Origin: Chitinophaga pinensis | Lineage (GTDB): Bacteria > Bacteroidota > Bacteroidia > UBA4408 | Direction: 5' to 3' | NCBI GenBank assembly: GCA_945861665.1 | Contig: CAMAVS010000004.1 | Location: 124,001 to 188,000, forward strand | DNA: 64,000 nt | In this document: one piece after another, positions 1 to 9,116 of the stretch | Position numbering within the stretch: the stretch's first letter is position 1 | Layout of the letters: every line of letters starts with the position of its first letter | The notes under the pieces: model-generated | Told to the model about the DNA's origin: nothing | Seen by the model: only the letters and a program-made list of their open reading frames with translations | Database searches by the model: none | Translations under genes and position numbers: made by a program

Positions 1-155
1 AACAATGCTTGAATCATCTTTTGTACTTTCGTGTTCTACTAAAAAATCATTTGCCTTTAGTTGTCCCATCAATACTTCGCTGTCCACAATATTTTTAGAG
101 CAGCCAAGGGTAACAACGTTTACTTTATTCTTTTTTAGCGTTTTTGTTTTCATAA
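1..155 (-). CDS. rimO: Ribosomal protein S12 methylthiotransferase RimO, N-terminal part only
   Basis: Read from the ATG at 153-155 on the minus strand, the first 51 residues include VVTLGCSKNIVDSEVLMGQL, which matches the start of the MTTase domain of RimO. The Cys in LGCSKN is the first of three conserved cysteines that bind the auxiliary 4Fe-4S cluster in this radical-SAM family. RimO adds a methylthio group to an Asp of ribosomal protein S12. The gene leaves the window at base 1, so the radical-SAM and TRAM domains are not seen. MiaB is the close paralogue; the CSKNxVDSE wording favours RimO. Confidence 0.9.
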
Positions 156-186
156 ATAGGGTGCAAAGATACCAAAAAAAGAAAGC

Positions 187-1197
187 TTATTTCTCAAGCC
201 TCTTTATACCTTCAATGGCTTTTTGATAGCCGTAATTAATTTCTATAGCAGTGGTATAATCGGCTTTAGCTGCTTTTACATTGCCCAACGTTTCGTAACA
301 CAAACCGCGCATATAAACAGCAGTATAGTACTTTTTATCGGCCTCAAATGACTTGCTAAAATATTCCAATGCCTTATCGTACAGCTTCAGGTATTCAAAA
401 TGTATATAGCCTAAATTGTAATTGGCATTTTTATTTTTTGGGTCAATTTGTAAAATTGCAGTATAGGCTTCAATGGCCCTGTTTAACTCCCCGTGATCTT
501 GGTAAAACATACCCAAACTATAATATGCTTCAATACTTTTAGAATTTAAGAGTATGGCACTTTTAAAATATTCCACCGCAAGTGCATTGTGTTTTGCAGC
601 CGCAATTATTCCCAATTGCATAAATGCATCATAATAGTCGGGATCTTGCTCCACCGTTGTTTCAAAACTCGAGATTGCTTTTGCTGTATCACCCAACTCT
701 TTAAAGTTCATTCCTTTAATGAAATAGGCTTTCGGATTGTTTATGTCAATTTTCAGTACCTTATCGAGGTATTGAATAGAAGTTTTTAATTGCTTTACAT
801 ACAAGTACAATTCAGCAAGTTTTAACAAGCCTTCCACATTTTTACTGTCGAGCAAAACACATTTTTCCAATGCCGCTTTTGCATAGCCTGAACTACCCAT
901 CACAAAATACACATCGGAAAGGGTTAAAAAATAATTTGCCTTGGTGCTGTCTAAGCTTATTGCCATTTGTATATCTTTCAATGCAGACGCAGCGTCTTTT
1001 GCCTCGAAATAGTATTTTGCACGTTCGTTATACAAATCGCCATTCTTTGGATTACTTTCAATTTTAGAATTCAATTCCAACAAAGGTTTAGGAATATTAA
1101 GCCCTTCAACAACCTGTTTGTTTTCTTCCTTGGCCGGATTGCCGCAAGAGAACATCAAAAAAGAAATAACAACAAGTGTGTAAACGTATTTTGTCAT
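187..1197 (-). CDS. TPR-repeat lipoprotein
   Basis: A 336-residue protein. The N-terminus MTKYVYTLVVISFLMFSC is a lipoprotein signal with the acceptor Cys at position 18. The open frame extends three codons upstream to another Met, but this ATG puts the charged n-region next to the hydrophobic stretch. The rest is a run of about seven tetratricopeptide repeats; motifs such as AYFIKGMNFKELGDTAKAI and AYYSLGMFYQDHGELNRAI show the W/Y-LG-Y-A-P pattern. Such proteins are scaffolds, probably on the periplasmic face of a membrane here. It ends 31 bases upstream of rimO on the same strand and begins after the recA terminator. Partner unknown. Confidence 0.85.
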   Translation of the reverse strand: MTKYVYTLVVISFLMFSCGNPAKEENKQVVEGLNIPKPLLELNSKIESNPKNGDLYNERAKYYFEAKDAASALKDIQMAISLDSTKANYFLTLSDVYFVMGSSGYAKAALEKCVLLDSKNVEGLLKLAELYLYVKQLKTSIQYLDKVLKIDINNPKAYFIKGMNFKELGDTAKAISSFETTVEQDPDYYDAFMQLGIIAAAKHNALAVEYFKSAILLNSKSIEAYYSLGMFYQDHGELNRAIEAYTAILQIDPKNKNANYNLGYIHFEYLKLYDKALEYFSKSFEADKKYYTAVYMRGLCYETLGNVKAAKADYTTAIEINYGYQKAIEGIKRLEK

Positions 1198-1204
1198 AGG
1201 GTAC

Positions 1205-1238
1205 AAAAATAAAAAGAGATGGGAGTTTTCCCATCTCT
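1205..1238 (-). terminator. Rho-independent terminator of recA
   Basis: Perfect 10-bp stem AGAGATGGGA (1215-1224) with TCCCATCTCT (1229-1238) and a 4-base loop. On the minus strand it is followed by TTTTTATTTTTG, so it ends recA transcription just before the TPR lipoprotein gene. Confidence 0.85.
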
Positions 1239-1260
1239 AATGTAATTATTTATTCAATAC

Positions 1261-2286
1261 TTATGCTTTAGTACTTAGCGCTTCTCTAATCTTGCCCTCA
1301 ATTTCATCACACATTTCAGGATTGTCTAAAAACAATTGCTTAACTGCATCTCTACCCTGACCTAGCTTTGTCTCTCCGTAGCTAAACCAAGAACCACTTT
1401 TCTTTACAATGTTATGCTCAACACCCAAGTCAACAATTTCGCCCACTTTCGAAACACCCAATCCGTACATAATATCAAACTCTGCCAATCTAAAAGGAGG
1501 TGCTACTTTGTTCTTTACAACCTTCACCCTTGTTCTGTTACCTACAACTTCATCCCCATCTTTTATCTGACCTATTCTTCGTATGTCTAATCGCACAGAA
1601 GCATAGAACTTCAAGGCGTTACCACCAGTGGTAGTTTCAGGGTTACCAAACATAACACCAATTTTTTCACGCAATTGATTGATAAAAATACAACAACATC
1701 CTGTTTTGCTAATTGTTCCCGTTAATTTACGCAATGCTTGCGACATTAATCGCGCTTGCAATCCCATTTTGCTATCGCCCATTTCACCTTCTATTTCCGC
1801 TTTTGGAGTTAAAGCTGCTACTGAATCGATTACAATAATGTCTATTGCTCCAGAACGTATGAGGTTTTCTGCAATTTCAAGCGCTTGTTCACCATTATCA
1901 GGTTGTGATATCAATAAGTTTTGAACATCTACACCTAATTTTTTTGCGTAAAACTGATCGAATGCATGTTCTGCATCGATAAAAGCAGCAGTACCACCTA
2001 CTTTTTGTGCTTCTGCGATAGCGTGCAACGCAATTGTAGTTTTACCCGATGATTCCGGTCCGTATATTTCAATTACTCTGCCGCGTGGAAGTCCACCAAC
2101 ACCCAATGCAACATCTAATCCTAAAGAACCTGTCGAAATAATCTCCAATTCTTCTACCGCCCTATCGCCTAGTTTCATAATGGAACCCTTCCCGTAAGTT
2201 TTTTCCAATTTATCAATAGTGAGCTGTAAGGCTTTTAGTTTTTCTTTGTTTACTTCTTTCGCTGTGTCTTTTTCTGCTTTGCTCAT
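1261..2286 (-). CDS. recA: RecA recombinase
   Basis: 341 residues, normal length. RecA forms ATP-dependent filaments on single-stranded DNA, drives homologous strand exchange and induces SOS cleavage. Walker A GPESSGKT lies at 76-83, Walker B IIVID near 150-154, and loop L2 contains the [10 protein letters not shown] segment around 213-222. The N-terminal polymerisation helix ([20 protein letters not shown]) and the C-terminal domain are complete. It has its own terminator downstream and a peroxiredoxin gene 29 bases upstream on the same strand. I see no clear LexA-type box upstream. Confidence 0.98.
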   Translation of the reverse strand: MSKAEKDTAKEVNKEKLKALQLTIDKLEKTYGKGSIMKLGDRAVEELEIISTGSLGLDVALGVGGLPRGRVIEIYGPESSGKTTIALHAIAEAQKVGGTAAFIDAEHAFDQFYAKKLGVDVQNLLISQPDNGEQALEIAENLIRSGAIDIIVIDSVAALTPKAEIEGEMGDSKMGLQARLMSQALRKLTGTISKTGCCCIFINQLREKIGVMFGNPETTTGGNALKFYASVRLDIRRIGQIKDGDEVVGNRTRVKVVKNKVAPPFRLAEFDIMYGLGVSKVGEIVDLGVEHNIVKKSGSWFSYGETKLGQGRDAVKQLFLDNPEMCDEIEGKIREALSTKA

Positions 2287-2315
2287 TTTTTCGTTATTTA
2301 TTGTTGTTTTATAAT

Positions 2316-2807
2316 TTAATTTACTAAAATTTGTTTGGTATGCTCCTTCGTTTTTACGACAAGAATAATATCTTCAATAATGCCTATTTCTGATATAATA
2401 AAGGTTGTTCTAACAATTCCATTAAAGTACTTTCCTAAAAAAAATTTGTTACCCCACACATCGTAATCGCCAATAATCTTTTTATCCTCATCAGCTACTA
2501 AAGCAAAAGGTAGCTGGTATTTTGCTTTAAACTTTTGATGGGATTTTACACTGTCGGCACTTACACCAATTACTTCGTATCCCCTTTTTTGCAATAATTC
2601 ATAATTGTCGGTAAGGTTGCACGACTGATTAGTACAACCCAAGGTATTATCTTTAGGATAAAAGTAAAGCACAACTTTTTTTCCTTTATAATGCGTTAAG
2701 GATATTGTATTGCCTGAATCATCAATGCCGCTGAATAATGGTGCTTTGTCACCAATTTTTAAGGATGTAGAATGAAGTTGTCTCTTTAAAACAGTAATAA
2801 TTGACAT
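2316..2807 (-). CDS. bcp: Thiol peroxidase of the Bcp/PrxQ type
   Basis: Reduces hydroperoxides using a thioredoxin-recycled cysteine pair. The active-site segment [19 protein letters not shown] carries the peroxidatic Cys (58) and the resolving Cys five residues later (63), the spacing of Bcp/PrxQ. The usual DNTPGCT Pro is Leu here. I start at the ATG at 2807 (163 aa); the frame continues to a TTG at 2837, which would add the hydrophobic segment MPFFLLLCIT and could act as a membrane anchor. Even the ATG form has about 20 residues before the thioredoxin fold. recA follows 29 bp downstream. Confidence 0.85.
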   Translation of the reverse strand: MSIITVLKRQLHSTSLKIGDKAPLFSGIDDSGNTISLTHYKGKKVVLYFYPKDNTLGCTNQSCNLTDNYELLQKRGYEVIGVSADSVKSHQKFKAKYQLPFALVADEDKKIIGDYDVWGNKFFLGKYFNGIVRTTFIISEIGIIEDIILVVKTKEHTKQILVN

Positions 2808-3021
2808 CGTTATACAAAGAAGCAAAAAGAAGGGCAATTTAACAAGTTGAATTTATTAACAGAAGTATTCTTTTGCTTATTCCCCTCACAAACAAAGAGA
2901 ATAGGGCTAAAAAAAGAAAAGAAATAAGCTATGACATACTGCAATTGAAAATGAGATTATGAACAGATTGACGATATATGTATGATTTGTGTGTGGTGTA
3001 AAATTAACAACCCTTTTTTTG

Positions 3022-3029
3022 TACATTTG
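3022..3029 (+). promoter_or_regulatory. Candidate -7 box TACATTTG for the RCC1-repeat gene
   Basis: Matches the Bacteroidota -7 consensus TAnnTTTG, 23 bases before the ATG at 3053. No convincing -33 TTTG is seen at the usual distance, so only the -7 element is called. Confidence 0.45.
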
Positions 3030-3052
3030 AATAAACTAACTTGATAACTTAA

Positions 3053-4453
3053 ATGAAAAAAATATATAAAACCTCCCTTTTTGCTTTATTAATACTACCC
3101 TATTTTTCATTTGGTCAAACCATTGTTGGGCAAGATAGATTTTCACTTAGTATATGTATTGATAGCACAGTTATGGCTTGGGGGGGGAATTTCTGGGGAG
3201 AACTTGGGAATGGAACCTACACCGATAGTAATGTTCCGGTACAGGTTTCATCTTTAACAAGCATAATCGGTATAGAAGGAGGAGATAGACATTCTCTTGC
3301 ACTAAAAAACAATGGTACTGTTTGGGCATGGGGAGATAATACCTGGGGGCAACTAGGGAATGGAACATATACAAGTAGTAATATTCCTATTGCTGTTAGC
3401 TTTCTTACAAATATTAAAGCTATTTATACTGGGTGGGATTTTTCTCTTGCATTAAAAAATGATGGCACAGTGTGGGCTTGGGGAATTAATGGTTGGGGTG
3501 AGTTAGGAAATGGGACAAACATCAAAAGCAATGTCCCTATTCAAATAAATTCTTTGTCTGGAATTATTGCAATTTCGGGTGGAGACCATCATTCTCTTGC
3601 ACTAAAAAACGATGGTACTATATGGGCGTGGGGTAATAATGGTAATGGTGGACAACTTGGAAATGGAAATAACACAGATAGCAATGTTCCCTTACAAGTT
3701 CTTTCGCTCACGGGTATAAGCAAAATTGCCGGAGGAGGTTACTCTTCCTTTGCTTTAAAAAATGATGGGACTGTTTGGGCTTGGGGCAAAAATAATGGTG
3801 GGCAACTTGGAAATGGAAATACCTTTGATAGCAATATTCCATTACAAATTACATCTCTATCAAATGTACTAACAATTGAAGGAGGATATCAGCACGCTCT
3901 TGCTTTAAAAAATGATGAGACTGTATGGGCTTGGGGATACAATGCACTTGGTGAGCTAGGAATCGGAAATTACAACAACAATTATCTTCCTATACAAATA
4001 CCTTCACTTTTTGGCATTACGTCCATTGAAGCTGGTGGTTCAAGTTCTATGGCCTTAAAAAATGATGGTAGTGTTTGGTCTTGGGGATATAATATGAATG
4101 GTCAACTTGGAAATGGAAATAACATTGATACAAATTTACCAATACAAGTAATAAATTTATGCCAAGTAAAGCAAAGTACTGTTTCTATTAATGAAATTAC
4201 TGAACAAGTCTCAGTTACAATTTTCCCTAATCCATCAAATGGCATCTTTAATTTGGAAATGGAGCAATTTGTAAATTTGAAAATGGGAAGCATAGATATA
4301 TTTAATGTTTTGGGAGAACAAATTTTCCAATCCAATATCCAAAATCAAACATCCAATATCCAAATTAACCTTAGTGCCCAGCCCAAAGGAATTTATTTTG
4401 TAAACATAAAAGTTGGTCAGGAATTAATTAGTAAAAAGATTGTGATTGAGTAA
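3053..4453 (+). CDS. Secreted RCC1-repeat beta-propeller protein with type IX sorting domain
   Basis: 466 residues. Signal peptide MKKIYKTSLFALLILPYFSFG, then about seven RCC1/BNR-type repeats of roughly 50 residues, each with a variant of ALKNDGTVWAWGxNxxGQLGNG, predicted to form a seven-bladed propeller. The last ~75 residues (VTIFPNPSNGIFNLEME ... GIYFVNIKVG ... SKKIVIE) are a Por secretion system (T9SS) C-terminal signal, so the protein is probably carried across the outer membrane and exported or anchored. Ligand unknown; repeats of this kind usually mediate binding. A run of eight G at 3180-3187 lies inside the coding sequence and could slip. Confidence 0.88.
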   Translation: MKKIYKTSLFALLILPYFSFGQTIVGQDRFSLSICIDSTVMAWGGNFWGELGNGTYTDSNVPVQVSSLTSIIGIEGGDRHSLALKNNGTVWAWGDNTWGQLGNGTYTSSNIPIAVSFLTNIKAIYTGWDFSLALKNDGTVWAWGINGWGELGNGTNIKSNVPIQINSLSGIIAISGGDHHSLALKNDGTIWAWGNNGNGGQLGNGNNTDSNVPLQVLSLTGISKIAGGGYSSFALKNDGTVWAWGKNNGGQLGNGNTFDSNIPLQITSLSNVLTIEGGYQHALALKNDETVWAWGYNALGELGIGNYNNNYLPIQIPSLFGITSIEAGGSSSMALKNDGSVWSWGYNMNGQLGNGNNIDTNLPIQVINLCQVKQSTVSINEITEQVSVTIFPNPSNGIFNLEMEQFVNLKMGSIDIFNVLGEQIFQSNIQNQTSNIQINLSAQPKGIYFVNIKVGQELISKKIVIE

Positions 4454-4547
4454 AAGATTGCCACGGGCAAATGCCCTCGCAATGACGATGCGAGTAAAAT
4501 TACACTTAGAACGTCATTGCGAAGGAGGGACGAATGAAGCAATCTTT
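4453..4547. repeat. Imperfect inverted repeat of the dispersed CGTCATTGCGA type
   Basis: Outer arms AAAGATTGC (4453-4461) and GCAATCTTT (4539-4547); inner arms CGCAATGACG (4478-4487) and CGTCATTGCG (4512-4521). The right half, reading CGTCATTGCGAAGGAGGGAC and then GAAGCAATCT, resembles palindromic intergenic repeats that recur in many bacterial genomes. It sits between convergent-safe gene ends, with no coding potential. Confidence 0.7.
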
Positions 4548-4610
4548 CAACTTTTATTGATAAACAATTGATGTTCATTTTTTCTAAATCATTAAGACAT
4601 TTACTAAAAA

Positions 4611-5375
4611 ATGAAAAGTCTCCAAAATCACACACCCAAAATATTACTTCTTATAAGTATTGGTGCATTCCTATTGGTATTTATGGGAATGCAGCCTATT
4701 GCTCAAGATATACACTATCATAGTTTTGCAAACGATAATTCCATTTTCGGAATCGCAAACGGTTGGAATGTACTCAGCAATATTGGTTTTATTTTGTGTG
4801 GTATTTTTGGCTTCCAATTAATTGTAAAGCACAATATTAAAAGTATAATCCTATGGGCGCTTTTTATAGGAATATTCCTTACAGGATTTGGTTCTGCCTA
4901 TTACCATTACAATCCCAACAACCAAACACTGGTATGGGATAGATTACCTATGACTATTGTTTTTACAGCCTTCTTTGCCCAATTGTATTCTTGGTACCTT
5001 TCCCAGAAGACCGCTTTCTATATTTGGATAGTCAGTTTAATAATTGGAATTTTTTCTGTTTCCTACTGGCAATATACCGAATCAATCGGAAAGGGTGATT
5101 TACGTTTATACGCTATTGTTCAATTTTTACCAATGATATTGATTGTAGCCATTTTGTTTATTCATTCAAAAGAAAATATATTTTTATGGAAACCTCTATC
5201 AATAGCAATAATCTGGTATGTTATTGCTAAATTCCTAGAACATTACGACCAAACAATTTTCGATTTTACACGCACAATTAGCGGCCATCAATTTAAACAC
5301 ATTACAGCATCCATTGCTACTTTTTATATTGTATTGATGGTAAAAAAGCAAGTTCTATTCTATAAAATAGATTAA
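4611..5375 (+). CDS. Ceramidase-like (CREST superfamily) integral membrane protein
   Basis: 254 residues with about seven hydrophobic segments. Family signatures are visible: NGWNVLSNIGF near residue 44, GFGSAYYHYNPNNQTLVWDR followed by LPMTI around 88-112, and KFLEHYDQTIF with GHQFKHITAS near 205-230. These supply the Ser/Asp/His residues that bind zinc in alkaline ceramidases and related hydrolases. Substrate is inferred only: an amide-linked lipid such as the sphingolipids or aminolipids common in Bacteroidota. The downstream phosphatase gene begins 9 bases after it, so the two may be co-transcribed. Confidence 0.72.
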   Translation: MKSLQNHTPKILLLISIGAFLLVFMGMQPIAQDIHYHSFANDNSIFGIANGWNVLSNIGFILCGIFGFQLIVKHNIKSIILWALFIGIFLTGFGSAYYHYNPNNQTLVWDRLPMTIVFTAFFAQLYSWYLSQKTAFYIWIVSLIIGIFSVSYWQYTESIGKGDLRLYAIVQFLPMILIVAILFIHSKENIFLWKPLSIAIIWYVIAKFLEHYDQTIFDFTRTISGHQFKHITASIATFYIVLMVKKQVLFYKID

Positions 5376-5384
5376 ATTTGCGCT

Positions 5385-7235
5385 ATGACTCCATTCGAGA
5401 AATTATCCAACAGTTTAACAGAAGTTGAAAAAGGAAACACTACGCTTTTTGAGTTTTATATTATGCTTTGGAAAAACGGTGTTTTACTTAAAGCAGAAAA
5501 CTTTAATGAATTACTTACTAGAGTACAAAAAATTAGCGACAAAACTGCTCAATTAAATTGTTTATACATCTTTACAGAAGGCTATATGTGCACCTTCTTT
5601 CCTACCGAAGGGAATGCATTTGAAAAATTGACGAATGCTATTGAATTGTTTCAGCAAACTAAAGATAATGCGGGTGAAGGTGCTGCACAATGTTTACTCG
5701 CTATTTATTTTAAAAATCTAGGTCTGTTAGACAAAGCTCAAGCAAATGTCGAAAAAGCAATCCTCAATATTAGTGAAAATGGAGCCTATCATTATTTTCT
5801 TTTAATCAACTATTATCAAGCAGGTGAAATACATCATTTATTGAAAGATTACGAAGCTGCGATTGATTACTTTCATAAAGGCATAGAATTATCAGATAGC
5901 AATGTGCCAATGAAGGCACGCATAATGAACGGACTTGGAACTATCTATTTAGATAAAAATGAATTAGATATCGCTTTTGAATTTTTTCAAAAGTCATTGA
6001 AACACAGTGAAGGAATTAATAATTTTTTAATCGAATCGAAAAACTATGCCGACATAAGCACTTATTATTTTCGCAAAAAGGATTTTGAGCAGTCCCTACA
6101 ATTTCAACTGAAAAGTTTAAAGATAAGAGAGGAAAAGAAATTGGGCATTCCCCTCATTGGTAATTACATTGAATTAGCTGAACTTTTACTAAAACAAAAT
6201 AATTATACCGAGGCTCTGATATATGCTTTATTAGCAGAGAAATTTGCAACTGAAATGAATGCAGGTATTAAATTATATCAAGTACACCGTATTTTATCTT
6301 CTATATATGAGATTATGGGAAATTCGGCACTTGCATTGAGGCATTTTAAAAGTTACCATAAATTCAAAAATGAAGTAAATAAACAGGAAAATACAAGGAA
6401 GATTAAGCAAATAAGTATTAACCACGAAATAGAAACGGTTCAAAATGAAAAGAAAAATTTGAAATTGCAAAATATTGAGTTGAAAAATGCTTTAGAAGAT
6501 ATAGGTGCGAGTGTTAGATATGCAAAACGAATACAAGAAGCAATACTTCCTTCGGTAAGTAAAGTTAAAGAATACTTACCGAATGCTTTTGTGATTTATA
6601 AACCTAAAGACATTGTAGGAGGTGATTTTTATTGGATAGAATGCGTTAAGAATGTAATATTATTTGCAGCAGCAGATTGCACAGGACACGGAGTATCCGG
6701 AGCGATGGTAAGCCTAGTTTGTTCAAATGCACTAAATAGATCCGTAAAGGAATATGGCATTACTGACCCAGCTCAACTTTTAAACAAAACTCGCGAATTG
6801 ATCATTGAACAATTTCAAAAAAGTGGTGATGATGAAAATGATGGAATGGATATTTCACTTTGTGTTTTAAAAAACAACACTTTATTATGGGGAGGCGCAA
6901 ACAATCCACTTTGGGTAATTCGTAAGGGTGAATTGCTAGAAACTAAACCCGACATGCAGCATATTGGTAAACACGTTGAATTAAAATCATTCAACACAAA
7001 AAGTATTGAATTGCAACAAGACGATACTATTTATATTTTCACGGATGGTTATGCCAATCAATTTGGAGGTGAATTTGGCGAAAAATTACAATCATCTTCA
7101 ATGCAAATACTATTGTTAAGTATTCAAAACGAAACAATGGATAAACAGAAAAAAATCATAGAACAAACTTTCACCAACTGGAAAGGAACATTTGAGCAAG
7201 TTGACGATGTTTGTATCATTGGGGTTAAGGTTTAA
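5385..7235 (+). CDS. TPR protein with C-terminal SpoIIE/PP2C-type phosphatase domain
   Basis: 616 residues. Residues ~1-340 form tetratricopeptide repeats (for example AIDYFHKGIELSDSN and AFEFFQKSLKHSE), ~345-380 a coiled-coil linker, and ~385-616 a PPM-family phosphatase: VRYAKRIQEAILPS, KPKDIVGGDFYW, AAADCTGHGVSGAMVS, FTDGYANQFGGE and DDVCIIGVKV. The Asp residues in VGGDFYW, DCTGHG, FTDG and DDVC are the metal ligands. No signal peptide or membrane segment, so cytoplasmic. The family dephosphorylates serine in anti-anti-sigma-type partners; no such partner is encoded nearby. Nine bases follow the ceramidase-like gene. Confidence 0.88.
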   Translation: MTPFEKLSNSLTEVEKGNTTLFEFYIMLWKNGVLLKAENFNELLTRVQKISDKTAQLNCLYIFTEGYMCTFFPTEGNAFEKLTNAIELFQQTKDNAGEGAAQCLLAIYFKNLGLLDKAQANVEKAILNISENGAYHYFLLINYYQAGEIHHLLKDYEAAIDYFHKGIELSDSNVPMKARIMNGLGTIYLDKNELDIAFEFFQKSLKHSEGINNFLIESKNYADISTYYFRKKDFEQSLQFQLKSLKIREEKKLGIPLIGNYIELAELLLKQNNYTEALIYALLAEKFATEMNAGIKLYQVHRILSSIYEIMGNSALALRHFKSYHKFKNEVNKQENTRKIKQISINHEIETVQNEKKNLKLQNIELKNALEDIGASVRYAKRIQEAILPSVSKVKEYLPNAFVIYKPKDIVGGDFYWIECVKNVILFAAADCTGHGVSGAMVSLVCSNALNRSVKEYGITDPAQLLNKTRELIIEQFQKSGDDENDGMDISLCVLKNNTLLWGGANNPLWVIRKGELLETKPDMQHIGKHVELKSFNTKSIELQQDDTIYIFTDGYANQFGGEFGEKLQSSSMQILLLSIQNETMDKQKKIIEQTFTNWKGTFEQVDDVCIIGVKV

Positions 7236-7288
7236 GAGAATAAAAAGCTTAAATTTAAAAATAAATGTAATTATAAAAATATAACAAA

Positions 7289-7900
7289 ATGAAAAAAGCA
7301 AGCCTACTTATTGGAGCATTTGTTGCATTAACGCTTATGGCATTTAACATTAACAAATCACATATTGAAGCTTACAAAGTTGATACTAAACTTAGTACGC
7401 TTGAGTGGTATGCAGAAAAAGTTACCGGAAAGCACAATGGAACCATATTATTTTCAGGTGGGGATATTAAAAATGATCACGGAAACATTACCGGCACGTT
7501 TGAAATTGATATGAATTCTATTGAAGATAAGGATATAAAACAGGGAAAAGGAAAAATAAAATTAGAGACGCACCTTAAGTCTGCAGATTTTTTTGATGCG
7601 AAAACATTTCCTAAATCAAAGTTTGTCATTACATCCGTTACCCAAGTTAAAGAAATAAAAGCAGGTGGACCAAATCTTACAATAAAAGGCTTGCTTACTA
7701 TCAAAGACAAAACAAACGAAATTTATTTTGACGCTTTAGTTAAAATGGAGCAAAACAAAATTACTTGTAACGGCTCGGCTGTTGTTGATCGATCAAAGTA
7801 TGATATAAAATACAACTCCAAAACATTTTTTGCAGACATTGGCGACAAAATGATTAATGATGAATTTACACTAAAGTTTAATGTAATTGCGGTTAAATAA
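7289..7900 (+). CDS. YceI-family lipocalin-like periplasmic protein
   Basis: 203 residues with an N-terminal signal peptide (MKKASLLIGAFVALTLMAF). The body matches the YceI fold: an opening YKVDTKLSTLEWYAEKVTGK strand, GTFEIDMNSIEDKD, a LKSADFFDAKTFPKSKFV segment around residue 95, and a long closing sheet. Family members bind polyisoprenoids or amphiphilic lipids in an extended barrel; the ligand here is unknown. The gene lies 53 bases after the phosphatase and 43 before a DUF3817 gene, all on one strand. Confidence 0.88.
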   Translation: MKKASLLIGAFVALTLMAFNINKSHIEAYKVDTKLSTLEWYAEKVTGKHNGTILFSGGDIKNDHGNITGTFEIDMNSIEDKDIKQGKGKIKLETHLKSADFFDAKTFPKSKFVITSVTQVKEIKAGGPNLTIKGLLTIKDKTNEIYFDALVKMEQNKITCNGSAVVDRSKYDIKYNSKTFFADIGDKMINDEFTLKFNVIAVK

Positions 7901-7943
7901 AAAAAGTGTTTTTTTCAATTAGCTACAGAAATACAACTATTCT

Positions 7944-8264
7944 ATGAAGCAAAAATTATTAAAATCACATATAGGTAGGCTACGTATAATAGCTTTTTTG
8001 GAAGGAATTTCCTTTCTTGTTTTGCTTGGAATTGCAATGCCACTAAAATATTATGCAGGAATGCCTCTGGCAGTAAAAGTGGTTGGGCTGGCGCATGGTA
8101 TCTTTTTTGTTTTGTTCATATTCTCACTTATAGTTGTGAAAATTTATAATCGCTGGCCACTTACAAAAACGTTTATTGCTTTTCTTGCTTCTCTCCTACC
8201 CTTCGGCACTTTTGTACTCGATTATAGAATGCTTAAAAAGGAAATGAATGAGAAAAACAATTAA
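7944..8264 (+). CDS. DUF3817 small membrane protein
   Basis: 106 residues with three hydrophobic helices. The segments GRLRIIAFLEGISFLVLLGI, PLAVKVVGLAHGIFFVLFIF and the C-terminal FGTFVLDYRMLKKE are characteristic of DUF3817. Function unknown; the conserved Glu in FLEGISF and His in GLAHG are the standout polar residues within the membrane. It follows YceI on the same strand and converges on msrA. Confidence 0.8.
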   Translation: MKQKLLKSHIGRLRIIAFLEGISFLVLLGIAMPLKYYAGMPLAVKVVGLAHGIFFVLFIFSLIVVKIYNRWPLTKTFIAFLASLLPFGTFVLDYRMLKKEMNEKNN

Positions 8265-8279
8265 GGCAATTTATTTTCG

Positions 8280-8966
8280 TTACATCTTACCTCTTTTCAA
8301 CTTATCGGGAAACACTTTTCTAAACTTATCCAACTTAGGTTGTATTACATAAGAGCAATAAGGCTGGTCGCCATTTTGATTGAAATAATTTTGATGGTAC
8401 CCTTCCGCTTTATAAAACTTAGTTGCAGCAGTAAGTTCTGTTACAATCGGATTATTAAATGCTTTGGATGCATCCAATTCCTTTTTATACCTTTCGGCTA
8501 ATTTCTTTTGTGAAGTATTGTGATAAAACACAGCCGAACGGTATTGCGTCCCTGCATCAGCACCTTGTTTGTTGAGCGTTGTTGGGTCGTGCGTTTTCCA
8601 AAAAACTTCTAATAATTCATCAAAGGAAATAACTTTCGGATCGTAAGTTAATTGTATTACTTCCGCATGACCCGTAAGTCCCGAACAAATTTCTTTGTAG
8701 CTTGGATTTTTAATGGTTCCACCTGTATAGCCCGACTCTACTTTCAATACACCTTTTAACTCTAAAAAAATGGCTTCGGTACACCAAAAACATCCAGATG
8801 CAAAAGTTGCTGTATCAATTCCATTGCTTAATGTTTCTATATGCTGTGTCATCATAAATGAATTTAATTTTACTATTTTATTATTATTGTTACTTGAATT
8901 TGCGCAAGAACTAAACGTAAAAATAAATGCGGCTAAAATCGAGTGACTGTGTTTTATTCTATTCAT
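8280..8966 (-). CDS. msrA: Peptide-methionine (S)-S-oxide reductase MsrA, lipoprotein form
   Basis: Repairs S-methionine sulfoxide in proteins. The catalytic motif GCFWCTE places the active Cys at 59, followed by VESGYTGGTIKNPSYKEICS and GHAEVIQLTYDP typical of MsrA. The ATG at 8966 gives a lipoprotein signal, MNRIKHSHSILAAFIFTFSS followed by Cys 21, so the enzyme probably sits at the cell envelope. The open frame runs 28 codons further upstream but that extension would bury the signal. 228 residues, the usual size plus signal. Converges with DUF3817. Confidence 0.93.
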   Translation of the reverse strand: MNRIKHSHSILAAFIFTFSSCANSSNNNNKIVKLNSFMMTQHIETLSNGIDTATFASGCFWCTEAIFLELKGVLKVESGYTGGTIKNPSYKEICSGLTGHAEVIQLTYDPKVISFDELLEVFWKTHDPTTLNKQGADAGTQYRSAVFYHNTSQKKLAERYKKELDASKAFNNPIVTELTAATKFYKAEGYHQNYFNQNGDQPYCSYVIQPKLDKFRKVFPDKLKRGKM

Positions 8967-9097
8967 ATTAAATACGAATATAGATTGTTTTGTTTCATAA
9001 ACGTAATTATAGCCCAATGAGTTTTTTTCTTTAACTGTTTTTAACAACATTTAACCAAGCTCAATTGCCTGAGGTAACCTCTTCAAGCCTATTTTAT

Positions 9098-9105
9098 TAT
9101 CTTTG
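9098..9105 (+). promoter_or_regulatory. Candidate -7 box TATCTTTG for the DUF5683-dapB-lepB run
   Basis: Exact match to TAnnTTTG, 11 bases before the ATG at 9117, suggesting a very short leader. No clear -33 element. Confidence 0.45.
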
Positions 9106-9116
9106 TTTCGTTAAAT

